Assembly: GCA_035525495.1 (NCBI GenBank)
Contig: DATLED010000054.1
Coordinates: forward strand, 1-17,354
Source of the DNA: DATLED01 sp035525495
GTDB lineage: Bacteria > Actinomycetota > Acidimicrobiia > Acidimicrobiales > CADCTF01
Reading direction: 5' to 3'
Length of the DNA stretch: 17,354 nt
Within the stretch, counting starts at the first letter, position 1. The number at the start of each line of letters is the position of its first letter. The notes beneath the pieces are model-generated. The model did no database searches, had not been told where the DNA came from, and worked only from the letters and a program-made list of their open reading frames with translations. Below, one piece after another: positions 6,063 to 13,698 of this stretch. The position numbers and the translations under genes were made by a program.

Positions 6063-7397
6063 GTGGCCCCGCTGACGTTCGGCACCGACGGTGTCCGCGG
6101 CGTCGCCAACACCGAGCTGACCCCCGAGCTCGTCCTCTCGCTGGGCCGCGCCGCGGCGCGGGTGCTGGGCCCCGGGCCGTGGCTCGTCGGGCGGGACACG
6201 CGGATCTCCGGACCATTCCTCGGCGCGGCACTGGCCGCGGGCTTGGCGGCCGAGGGCGCGTCGGTGGTCGACGTCGGCGTCCTGCCGACGCCGGCGGTCG
6301 CCGCCGCCTGCGTTGACCGCGACCTGCCGGGAGCCATGATCTCGGCGTCGCACAACCCCTTCCCCGACAACGGCGTCAAGCTGTTCGCTCCCGGCGGGCG
6401 CAAGCTCAGCGACACCGTCGAGGCCGAGATCGAGGTGGCGCTCCACGCGCTCGACGCCCCGGCCCGATCGGGCGCCGCCGTCGGCGTGCTGTCCTCCGAC
6501 GTCGACGGAGCGCTGGTGGCCTACGAGGCGCGGCTCCTCGCGGCGCTCGACGGGCGAACGCTCGACGGCATGCGGATCGTCCTCGACTGCGCCAACGGCT
6601 CGGCGTCGACGGTCGCAGGCGACGTGTTTCGTCGCGCCGGTGCTGGGGTGACCGTCCTCCACGCAGCGCCCGACGGGATCAACATCAACGACGGCTGCGG
6701 TTCGACGCATCCCGAGTCGTTGCAGGCGGCCGTTCGGGCCGCAGGTGGCCACGCCATCGGGCTCGCCTTCGATGGCGATGCCGATCGCGTGTTGGCCGTC
6801 GCCGAGGACGGGTCCCTGGTCGACGGCGACGAGATGCTCGCCCTCACCGCCATCGACCTTCGCGATCGCGAGAGGCTCGCGGGCAACGCAGTGGTCGTGA
6901 CGGTCATGTCGAACCTCGGCTTCAAGCAGGCGATGCGGGCTGCGGGCATCGACGTCGTCGAGACCAAGGTCGGCGACCGCTACGTCCTCGAAGCGCTGGC
7001 CGAAGGCGGCTACGCACTCGGCGGCGAGCAGTCCGGCCACATCATCCACACCACGCTGTCGTCGACGGGGGACGGCGTCCTGACGGGCCTGCTGCTCGCC
7101 GACCTCGTCCGTCGATCGGGTCGGACGCTGCGCGCCTTGGCGACGACGACCATGCGGAAGCTTCCCCAGGTCCTGGTCAACGTGCGGGTGGCGTCGCCCA
7201 ATCGCGTCACGGACCATGCGGACGTCGTCAGCGCTGTGCGTGCCGTCGAGGCGCGGCTGGGAAGTGAAGGTCGCGTGCTGCTCCGGCCCAGCGGGACCGA
7301 GCCGTTGGTCCGGGTGATGATCGAGGCGCCGACGGCGGAGGAGGCGAGAGAGGTTGCCGACGAGCTTGCCGGCGTCGTCACGCGCGCGCTGGGCTGA
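6063..7397 (+). CDS. glmM: Phosphoglucosamine mutase GlmM
   Basis: GlmM interconverts glucosamine-6-phosphate and glucosamine-1-phosphate on the route to UDP-GlcNAc for peptidoglycan. The 444-aa product has normal length and all four phosphohexomutase domains. FGTDGVRG lies at residues 6-13, the phosphoserine loop ISASHNPFPDNG puts the active serine at S96, the Mg2+ loop DGDADR is at 237-242, the sugar-binding GGEQSGH motif is around 318-325, and the phosphate-binding RPSGTEPLVRVMIEA is near the C-terminus. The start is GTG 6063 with GAAGAGG at 6051-6057. It lies 41 nt after rpsI and 30 nt before the glmS-like gene, linking ribosome production and envelope precursor supply. Confidence 0.97.
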   Translation: MAPLTFGTDGVRGVANTELTPELVLSLGRAAARVLGPGPWLVGRDTRISGPFLGAALAAGLAAEGASVVDVGVLPTPAVAAACVDRDLPGAMISASHNPFPDNGVKLFAPGGRKLSDTVEAEIEVALHALDAPARSGAAVGVLSSDVDGALVAYEARLLAALDGRTLDGMRIVLDCANGSASTVAGDVFRRAGAGVTVLHAAPDGININDGCGSTHPESLQAAVRAAGGHAIGLAFDGDADRVLAVAEDGSLVDGDEMLALTAIDLRDRERLAGNAVVVTVMSNLGFKQAMRAAGIDVVETKVGDRYVLEALAEGGYALGGEQSGHIIHTTLSSTGDGVLTGLLLADLVRRSGRTLRALATTTMRKLPQVLVNVRVASPNRVTDHADVVSAVRAVEARLGSEGRVLLRPSGTEPLVRVMIEAPTAEEAREVADELAGVVTRALG

Positions 7398-7415
7398 GCG
7401 CCACCGACCCGGCCG

Positions 7416-7421
7416 TAGACT
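7416..7421 (+). promoter_or_regulatory. Putative leaderless -10 box of the glmS-like gene
   Basis: TAGACT (TANNNT) in the 30-nt glmM-glmS gap ends 6 nt before the ATG at 7428, and no Shine-Dalgarno is seen. This fits a leaderless transcript starting at the ATG, so the giant glmS could be transcribed separately from glmM. No convincing -35 is visible. The gap is too short for a glmS ribozyme. Confidence 0.5.
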
Positions 7422-7427
7422 TGACGG

Positions 7428-10400
7428 ATGTGCGGAATCATCGCCGTCCTGCGCTCGCCGAGCACCCGCGCCGTCCCTGACGGCAAGGCGCTGACGGCGC
7501 AGCTCGAATCCGCCGTCGCCTCACTCGATCAGGCGACTGATGCCGCAGCGCTCGCCGAGCTGGTGTGGGCAGCCGCGGCCGAGGTGGCGTCGGTGGACGT
7601 CGCGCTCCACGGCGTCCCCGGAGTCCAGGCGCTGCTGCGGCAGTCGTGGTTGGCCGGTCACCTCGAGTCCCGGCTCGAGGCGATCGGCACCCGCAGCGCA
7701 GCCATCGAGTCCGCCTTGGACACCGGGGATCTCGAGGTCGACGGCGAGACCCTCGAGCGGGTCAACGCCGCTCTCCTCGCACTCAAGGACGCCGTCTGGG
7801 CGGTCGGGCGCGACCGGCTCCGAACGGCCGTCGCCGTCGGTGACCTCGCCGCGGAGGATCACGGTGAGGCCGCTGTCGGTGGGTTCCTGTCGATCCAGCT
7901 GGCCCTCTCCGCCATCGATCGTCTCGAGGTGCGCGGCCGAGACTCCGCCGGTCTCCACGTGCTCGTCGACGGGCACTGCCTCGATCTCGCCTCCGCCGAC
8001 ATCCGTGACGAGCTCGACCGCCGCGGCGGCCGGCTGTTCACCGACGGCAGCGTCCGTGCCGCGGACGGTCGGCTCGGCTTCGTCTACAAGGCGGCGGCCG
8101 AGATCGGCGAGCTGGGCGACAACACCGCGGCGTTGCGGGCGGCCATCGTCGCCGACGATCTCCTCCGTCGAGCGCTCGCGTCCGACACCGCACAGGTCGC
8201 CGTCCTCGGCCATACGAGATGGGCGAGCGTGGGCATCATCTCCGAACCGAACGCCCACCCGATCAACTCCGACGAGGACGGCCGGGAGAGCGCCGGCCCC
8301 TACGTCGTCGGTGCCCTCAATGGCGATGTCGACAACTACGTCGAGCTGAAGACCCGCGGCGAGCTGCGGATCCCCGCGGAGATCACGACCGACGCCAAGG
8401 TCATCCCGGCGCTCGTCAGCCGCGCCGTGGCCGGCGGAGAAGACCTCGCAGGCGCGTTCCGCTCGACCGTCGCGCAGTTCGACGGATCGGTCGCCATCGG
8501 CGCGTCGTCGGCGTCGGAGCCAGGGCAGCTGCTGTTCGCGCTTCGCGGGTCGGGCCAAGGTCTCTACGTCGGCTTCGCGGAGGACAGCTACATCGTGGCC
8601 AGCGAGCCATACGGCGTCGTCGAGGAGACGCGCAGATACCTCCGCATGGAGGGCGAGGCCGCGAGCGGAGAGGACGGGGCGCCCGGGCAGGTCGTCGTCC
8701 TCGATCGCCGGTTCGCCGGCACGGTCGAGGGCGTGCGTCGAGTTGCCTACGACGGGACGGCGTTGCCGGTCGGCGAGGGCGAGCTGACGACCGCCGAGAT
8801 CACGACGCGCGACATCGACCGCGCCGGCGCGCCCCACTTCCTCCTGAAGGAGATCGGGGAGGCGCCGACGTCGATCCGCAAGACGCTACGGGGGAAGCTG
8901 GAGGAGCAGAAGGGTCTCCTGGCCGTCCGACTTCCGGAGGGCACGCTGCCGCCCTTGCTGGTGGAGCGACTCGCGGCCGGACGCGTCCGCAGGATCATCG
9001 CCACCGGACAGGGGACGGCGGCCATCGCCGGTCAAGCCGCAGCGACGGCGATCGCCGATGCCTTCCAGAGCGCGGACGTCACGGTCCAGGCCCTCAACGC
9101 CGCGGAGTTGTCGGGCTTCTCACTGACCGACGACATGAGCGACACGCTCGTCGTCGCCATCAGCCAGTCCGGCACGTCGACGGACACGAACCGCACGGTC
9201 GACCTGTGCCGCAGCCGTGGCGCCGTCGTGGTCGCCATCGTCAACCGGCGCAACAGCGACCTCACCGACAAGGCCGACGGCGTGCTCTACACCTCCGACG
9301 GTCGCGACGTGGAGATGGCGGTGCCCTCGACGAAGGCGTTCTACGCGCAGGTCGCCGCCGGCGTGCTGCTGGCGTGGGGCCTCGCCGCCGTCGCCGGCGT
9401 CGGTGATCGCCATCGCTCGGCCGAGCTCCTCGACGCCCTTCGCCGGTTGCCCGAAGCGATGGAGGAGGTGCTGGCGCGGCGCGACCACATCGCGGAGGTG
9501 GCCCAACGGCACGGACCGCCTCGGCGCTACTGGGCGCTCGTCGGCAACGGGCCCAACCGGGTCGCCGCTGCCGAGTTGCGGATCAAGCTGAGCGAGCTCT
9601 GCTACAAGTCGATCGCCCTCGACATCACCGAGGACAAGAAGCACGTCGACCTCTCGTCCGAGCCGCTGATCCTCGTGTGCGCCGCCGGCCTCACGGGCCC
9701 GAACGCCGACGACGTCTCCAAGGAAGTCGCCATCTTCCGGGCCCACAAGGCGGCGCCCGTGGTCATCGCCAGCGATGGTGAGAACAGGTTCACGGCCGCG
9801 CTCGACGTGTTGTCCGTGCCGTCTGTCCATCCCGATCTGGACTTCGTCCTGTCGGCGATGGCGGGACATCTCTTCGGGTACGAGGCCGCCGTCGCCATCG
9901 ACAACCAAGCGCGCCACCTCCGCGAGCTGCGCGGCGCGGTCGAGTCGTTGCTTGCGAGTCAGACGGCGCCCCACGAGCTCCTCGATCGACTTGCACCGGC
10001 GGTGAGCGCAGCGGCCTCGCGGTTCTTCGCCGAGCTGCGGGACGGCCAACTCAACGGGCACCTCGAAGCGGCGACGGCGGTGCGGCTCGCCTCGCTGCTG
10101 CGCTATGCCAGCGGCGTCGTGCCGCTGGAGTCGTACGAGCTCGAGCACGGCAAGGTCGGTTCGCCGTCGGTGCTCGTCGACGATGTCCTCGACGCGCTCT
10201 CGGACGCCATCGACGAGCTGACCCGTCCGATCGACGCCATCAAGCACCAGGCCAAGACCGTGACCGTCGGCATCTCCCGGGCCGAGGACAGCTACGCCGA
10301 CGTCCCCCTCGTCCAGCAGGTGCTCGGAGCGGGGGTCGGGCGCGATCGCATCGGGTACAAGTCGCTGCGGACGCTCGCCGAGCTCTCGCCGGCCATCGCA

Positions 10401-10853
10401 TCCGTCCTCGGATACTCGCGCTACGAGGTGCAAGGCGATGTCGCTGCGGGGTCGGCGACGATCCATCGCGTCGACAGCGGCGGCATCGCCCGCGACCTGC
10501 CCTCGCGCACCGACACCGACCCCACGCTGAAGGGAACGAAACGGCGCGCCGCCTTCGAGCGCGAGGTGACCGTGAGCCGTTCGAGCCACGACGGCCGCAC
10601 GACCGTGATTGTTCCGGAGACCAAGGACAACCAGGTGACGGGCATCACCCTGCTGCAGGTCGACCTGGTCGATCGATTGTCCCCCGACGCCGCCCGTCAG
10701 GTGCTCACGGGGTACCGCAACCGCTACAACGCCCTCGTCGACGCCGTCACGGAGACCGAGCCCTCGTTCCGAGACGAGGTGCTCGGCGACGTGCCGCTCG
10801 TGGACCTTCTCGTCGAGCCGGTGCACGTCCTCGGCTCCCACTGGCGCAGCTGA
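7428..10853 (+). CDS. glmS: Giant GlmS-like glutamine:fructose-6-phosphate aminotransferase with extra domains
   Basis: It probably makes glucosamine-6-phosphate from fructose-6-phosphate and glutamine. At 1141 aa it far exceeds the usual ~610. The glutaminase half starts MCGIIAV with nucleophile Cys2, has a ~140-residue insert (about 10-152), then RGRDSAG (169-175), a further ~48-residue insert, GHTRWAS (R264), ALNGDVDNY (N298, G299) and D322. SIS domain 1 (about 515-655) carries SQSGTSTDT (579-587) and PSTKAF. SIS domain 2 (about 698-830) keeps K720, E723 and H739 with the spacing of E. coli K485, E488 and H504. A helical insert (about 830-930) precedes AKTVTVG (942-948), which matches the AKSVTVE end of ordinary GlmS and supplies K943 for K603. 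Residues 949-1141 form an unrecognised domain. Its place between glmM and acpS supports the role. Confidence 0.85.
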   Translation: MCGIIAVLRSPSTRAVPDGKALTAQLESAVASLDQATDAAALAELVWAAAAEVASVDVALHGVPGVQALLRQSWLAGHLESRLEAIGTRSAAIESALDTGDLEVDGETLERVNAALLALKDAVWAVGRDRLRTAVAVGDLAAEDHGEAAVGGFLSIQLALSAIDRLEVRGRDSAGLHVLVDGHCLDLASADIRDELDRRGGRLFTDGSVRAADGRLGFVYKAAAEIGELGDNTAALRAAIVADDLLRRALASDTAQVAVLGHTRWASVGIISEPNAHPINSDEDGRESAGPYVVGALNGDVDNYVELKTRGELRIPAEITTDAKVIPALVSRAVAGGEDLAGAFRSTVAQFDGSVAIGASSASEPGQLLFALRGSGQGLYVGFAEDSYIVASEPYGVVEETRRYLRMEGEAASGEDGAPGQVVVLDRRFAGTVEGVRRVAYDGTALPVGEGELTTAEITTRDIDRAGAPHFLLKEIGEAPTSIRKTLRGKLEEQKGLLAVRLPEGTLPPLLVERLAAGRVRRIIATGQGTAAIAGQAAATAIADAFQSADVTVQALNAAELSGFSLTDDMSDTLVVAISQSGTSTDTNRTVDLCRSRGAVVVAIVNRRNSDLTDKADGVLYTSDGRDVEMAVPSTKAFYAQVAAGVLLAWGLAAVAGVGDRHRSAELLDALRRLPEAMEEVLARRDHIAEVAQRHGPPRRYWALVGNGPNRVAAAELRIKLSELCYKSIALDITEDKKHVDLSSEPLILVCAAGLTGPNADDVSKEVAIFRAHKAAPVVIASDGENRFTAALDVLSVPSVHPDLDFVLSAMAGHLFGYEAAVAIDNQARHLRELRGAVESLLASQTAPHELLDRLAPAVSAAASRFFAELRDGQLNGHLEAATAVRLASLLRYASGVVPLESYELEHGKVGSPSVLVDDVLDALSDAIDELTRPIDAIKHQAKTVTVGISRAEDSYADVPLVQQVLGAGVGRDRIGYKSLRTLAELSPAIASVLGYSRYEVQGDVAAGSATIHRVDSGGIARDLPSRTDTDPTLKGTKRRAAFEREVTVSRSSHDGRTTVIVPETKDNQVTGITLLQVDLVDRLSPDAARQVLTGYRNRYNALVDAVTETEPSFRDEVLGDVPLVDLLVEPVHVLGSHWRS

Positions 10854-10869
10854 GCGCCGGGGTCGAGTC

Positions 10870-11241
10870 GTGGGCGTCCTCTGGATCGGAACCGACGTCG
10901 TCGATCTCGAGCGGTTCCGGCTCGCGCTGCGACGAACGCCGGGCATGGTGGAGCGGGTGTTCACCGAAGGCGAGCGGGCGTACTCGTTGCGGAAGAACGA
11001 TCCGACGGAGCGGTTGGCGGCGCGCTTCGCCGTCAAGGAGGCGACGATGAAGGCGCTCGGCGTCGGCCTCGGTGCCTTCAAGTTCTACGACGTGGAGGTG
11101 ACGAAGGCCCGATCCGGTGAGCCGTCGTTGAAGCTCTCGGGGAGGGCGGCCGAGCTGGCGACGGCGCGGGGGATCACGGAGTGGAAGGTGTCGATCACCC
11201 ACTCCGGCCTCATCGCCATGGCCATCGTCATCGCGCAATGA
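10870..11241 (+). CDS. acpS: Holo-[acyl-carrier-protein] synthase AcpS
   Basis: AcpS transfers 4'-phosphopantetheine from CoA to the serine of acyl carrier protein, activating fatty acid synthesis. The 123-aa product is a typical length. GTDVVDLERF (residues 7-16) carries the metal ligand D9, ARFAVKEATMKALG (51-64) carries E57 and the conserved lysine, and SITHSGLIAMA near the end holds H111. The start is GTG 10870, 16 nt after the glmS-like stop, with only a weak GGGGTCGAG ahead of it. The next gene, nnr, starts 7 nt after its stop; acpS-nnr-alr is a common actinobacterial arrangement. Confidence 0.95.
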   Translation: MGVLWIGTDVVDLERFRLALRRTPGMVERVFTEGERAYSLRKNDPTERLAARFAVKEATMKALGVGLGAFKFYDVEVTKARSGEPSLKLSGRAAELATARGITEWKVSITHSGLIAMAIVIAQ

Positions 11242-11248
11242 CCGGACC

Positions 11249-12577
11249 ATGATCCCGGTCATGACACCCGACGAGATGCGGGCCGTCGACGCCGCTGCTC
11301 CCGAGGGACTCGACGTCTTGGTGGAACGCGCCGGCGCAGCCGTCGCGCGGGTTGCGCTCGAGGAGCTCGGCGGCGCCTACGGCAGGCGCGTGGTGGTGGT
11401 GTGCGGCAAGGGCAACAACGGCGCCGACGGACGAGTCGCCGCCCGACGGTTGCGGGCTCGCGGCGTGCGCGTCGTCGAGCTCGACGCGGCATCCGCGTCT
11501 GGCTCGGTGCTGCCGGCGTGCGATGTCGTGATCGACGCCGCGTACGGCACCGGCTTCCATGGCACGTACCACGCGCCTGACCCCCTCGGCGCCGTCATCG
11601 TCGCCGTCGACGTCCCTTCCGGCGACGTGCGGGCCGACGTGACCGTGACCTTCGCGGCGCTGAAGCCGGCGCTGTTGTTCTCCGACGCCGCCGGCGCCGT
11701 ACTCGTCGAGGACATCGGCCTCGACGTCTCATCCGCGAGGATCCACGTGGTCGAACCCGCCGACGTGCTCGGGCGCTTGCCGCGCCGGCCGAGGAACGCC
11801 CACAAGTACGCGGTCGGCGTCGCCGTCGTCGCCGGGTCCCCGGGGATGACGGGGGCAGCATGGCTCGTGTCGCTCGCAGCCCTCCGCTGCGGATCCGGGT
11901 ACTGCCGACTCGCGATCCCTGGTGCAGACGTGGCGGCGATGGTGCCGAGCGAGGCGGTGGCGGTGCCGCTGGCCGCCGAAGGGTGGTCCTCCGCCGCGCT
12001 GGCGTCGTGCGACCGGATGCGGGCGCTGGCCATCGGTCCCGGGCTCGGAAGGGCGGAGGCCACGGTCGGCGAGACGAAGCGCGTCCTGGCCGAAGCGCCG
12101 ATCCCGGTGGTCGTGGACGCCGACGGGCTGTACGCCCTCGGGTCACTCGACGAGGCTGCCGAAGTGCTGCGATCCCGGGTGGCGCCGACATTGCTCACGC
12201 CGCACGACGGCGAGTTCGCCCGACTCGCCGGTGAGGCTCCGCCCACGGGTCCCGAGCGCATCGAGACCGTCCGTGAACTGGCGGCACGCCTCGGCGCAAC
12301 GGTCCTCCTGAAGGGGCCGGTGACGATCGTCGCCGCGCCCGACGGAGAGGTCCTCGTCTCCCGGCACGGCCCCCCGTCGTTGGCGACCGCGGGCACCGGC
12401 GATGTCCTCACCGGCATCTGCGCGGCGTTCCTCGCCACCGGGCTGTCCCCCCTCGAGGCGGGTGGACTCGGGGCCACCGCGCACGCGACCGCCGCGCACG
12501 CGGGCCATCGCGTCGGTCTGGTGGCCGGCGACCTTCCGGAGCTGGTCGCCGCCTTCCTGAGCGGCCACGGCGGATGA
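11249..12577 (+). CDS. nnr: Bifunctional NAD(P)H-hydrate repair enzyme (epimerase and dehydratase)
   Basis: It repairs hydrated NAD(P)H: the N-terminal NnrE domain epimerises R- and S-NAD(P)HX, and the C-terminal NnrD domain dehydrates the S form using ADP or ATP. The 442 aa are short for the fusion (often 470-510). NnrE (about 1-165) has CGKGNNGADG (52-61), DAAYGTGF and AVDVPSG (119-125). NnrD (about 185-440) has AGSPGMTGAA, IGPGLG (262-267), DADGL (290-294), LTPHDGEFARL (316-326), LLKGPVTIV and the nucleotide loop ATAGTGDVLTG (379-389). The shortfall lies in the epimerase half, where loops around residues 80-130 are missing. ATG 11249 is used; ATG 11261 is an alternative. Its stop overlaps alr as ATGA. 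Confidence 0.93.
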   Translation: MIPVMTPDEMRAVDAAAPEGLDVLVERAGAAVARVALEELGGAYGRRVVVVCGKGNNGADGRVAARRLRARGVRVVELDAASASGSVLPACDVVIDAAYGTGFHGTYHAPDPLGAVIVAVDVPSGDVRADVTVTFAALKPALLFSDAAGAVLVEDIGLDVSSARIHVVEPADVLGRLPRRPRNAHKYAVGVAVVAGSPGMTGAAWLVSLAALRCGSGYCRLAIPGADVAAMVPSEAVAVPLAAEGWSSAALASCDRMRALAIGPGLGRAEATVGETKRVLAEAPIPVVVDADGLYALGSLDEAAEVLRSRVAPTLLTPHDGEFARLAGEAPPTGPERIETVRELAARLGATVLLKGPVTIVAAPDGEVLVSRHGPPSLATAGTGDVLTGICAAFLATGLSPLEAGGLGATAHATAAHAGHRVGLVAGDLPELVAAFLSGHGG

Positions 12578-13698
12578 CGGTGGAGCGCTACCGGCCGGCG
12601 TGGGCGGAGGTCGACCTGGACGCCATCCGCCACAACGTCCGGACGCTCGTCGCCGCCGCCGACGGTGCCGAGGTGTGCGCCGTCGTGAAAGCCGACGGGT
12701 ATGGCCACGGAGCTGTTCGCGTGTCGGAGGCGGCGCTCGACGCCGGCGCCGTCTCGCTGGCCGTCGCGCTCGTCGAGGAGGGGATCGTCCTGCGGGACGC
12801 CGGGATCGAGGCGCCGATCCTGTTGCTGTCCGAGCCGCCGCCCTCGGCGGCGCCCGAGGTCGTCGCGCGTCGGTTCTCGCCGACGGTGTACACCGAGCGT
12901 GCCATTGATGCCTTCGGCGCAGCCGCATCGACGGATGGGCCCGCGCTCGGCCTTCACCTCAAGATCGACACCGGCATGCACCGCGTCGGCGCGGCGCCGG
13001 ACGCCGCAGTCGCATTGGCTCGGCGCATCGCCGACCACCCTTTGCTCGAGCTCGCGGCGGTGTGGACCCACTTCGCCGTCGCCGACGAGCAGTCGCGGTC
13101 CGACGTGACGGAAGCGCAACGCCATCGCTTCGACGATGCGTGCGCCGCCATCATCGGCGCCGGCATGCCCGTCCCGAAGCGCCACGCGTCGAACGCTGCG
13201 GGAACGCTCTACGTCGGTGCGAACTACGACCTCGTCCGACCCGGCATCGCCGTGTACGGCTACGCACCCGATCCCGGCCGGCCGGTCGACCTCCGACCGG
13301 TCCTCTCGCTCAAGGCCGAGGTGTCCCACGTGAAGGAGGTCGACGCGGGGGAGCGGTTGTCCTACGGCCTGCGCTACGAGCTCCTGGTGAAGTCGGTGGT
13401 CGCCACGGTGCCGCTCGGGTACGCCGACGGCGTGCCGCGCCGCCTCGGCGAGCTCGGGGCCGAGGTGCTGGTCGGTGGGCGACGATGTCCGATCGCCGGC
13501 ACCGTGACGATGGACCAGATCCTCGTCGACTGCGGTCCGACCGCCGACGTCGCCCCCGGTGACGAGGTCGTGCTCCTTGGCACCCAAGGCGACGAGCGCA
13601 TCACCGCCGACGACTGGGCGACCCGGCTCGGGACGATCAGCTACGAGATCCTCTGCGGCATCGGCCCCCGCGTCCCACGCGTCACCGTGTCGGCGTGA
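12574..13698 (+). CDS. alr: Alanine racemase
   Basis: This PLP enzyme interconverts L- and D-alanine, supplying D-Ala for peptidoglycan. The 374-aa product is normal in length. The N-terminal TIM barrel has AEVDLDAIRHN (11-21) and VVKADGYGHG (37-46) with the PLP lysine K39, KIDTGMHRVG in mid-barrel, WTHFAVAD (164-171) and HASNAAGTL. The C-terminal beta domain has the second catalytic base Y264 in RLSYG, followed by VPLGYADGVPR and the MDQ loop at 313-315. The ATG overlaps the nnr stop (ATGA) and its own stop overlaps the hydrolase start (GTGA), so the three are translationally coupled. Confidence 0.97.
   Translation: MTVERYRPAWAEVDLDAIRHNVRTLVAAADGAEVCAVVKADGYGHGAVRVSEAALDAGAVSLAVALVEEGIVLRDAGIEAPILLLSEPPPSAAPEVVARRFSPTVYTERAIDAFGAAASTDGPALGLHLKIDTGMHRVGAAPDAAVALARRIADHPLLELAAVWTHFAVADEQSRSDVTEAQRHRFDDACAAIIGAGMPVPKRHASNAAGTLYVGANYDLVRPGIAVYGYAPDPGRPVDLRPVLSLKAEVSHVKEVDAGERLSYGLRYELLVKSVVATVPLGYADGVPRRLGELGAEVLVGGRRCPIAGTVTMDQILVDCGPTADVAPGDEVVLLGTQGDERITADDWATRLGTISYEILCGIGPRVPRVTVSA

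Noticed and set aside
7398..7427. A glmS ribozyme or other riboswitch upstream of the glmS-like gene
   Set aside because: The gap is only 30 nt, far too short for the glmS ribozyme, and no structured element is visible.
7428..10853. The giant GlmS as an assembly or frameshift fusion of two genes
   Set aside because: The frame is continuous, codon use looks uniform, the glutaminase and isomerase parts follow the normal GlmS order, and the extra segments interrupt domains rather than joining two complete genes.
9120..11081. A 653-codon minus-strand open frame antisense to the glmS-like gene
   Set aside because: The plus strand has clear SIS motifs and catalytic residues; the antisense product is histidine/arginine-rich and matches no family I know.
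11377..13587. A 736-codon minus-strand open frame antisense to nnr and alr
   Set aside because: Nnr and Alr motifs are intact on the plus strand; the antisense frame is a GC-driven shadow.
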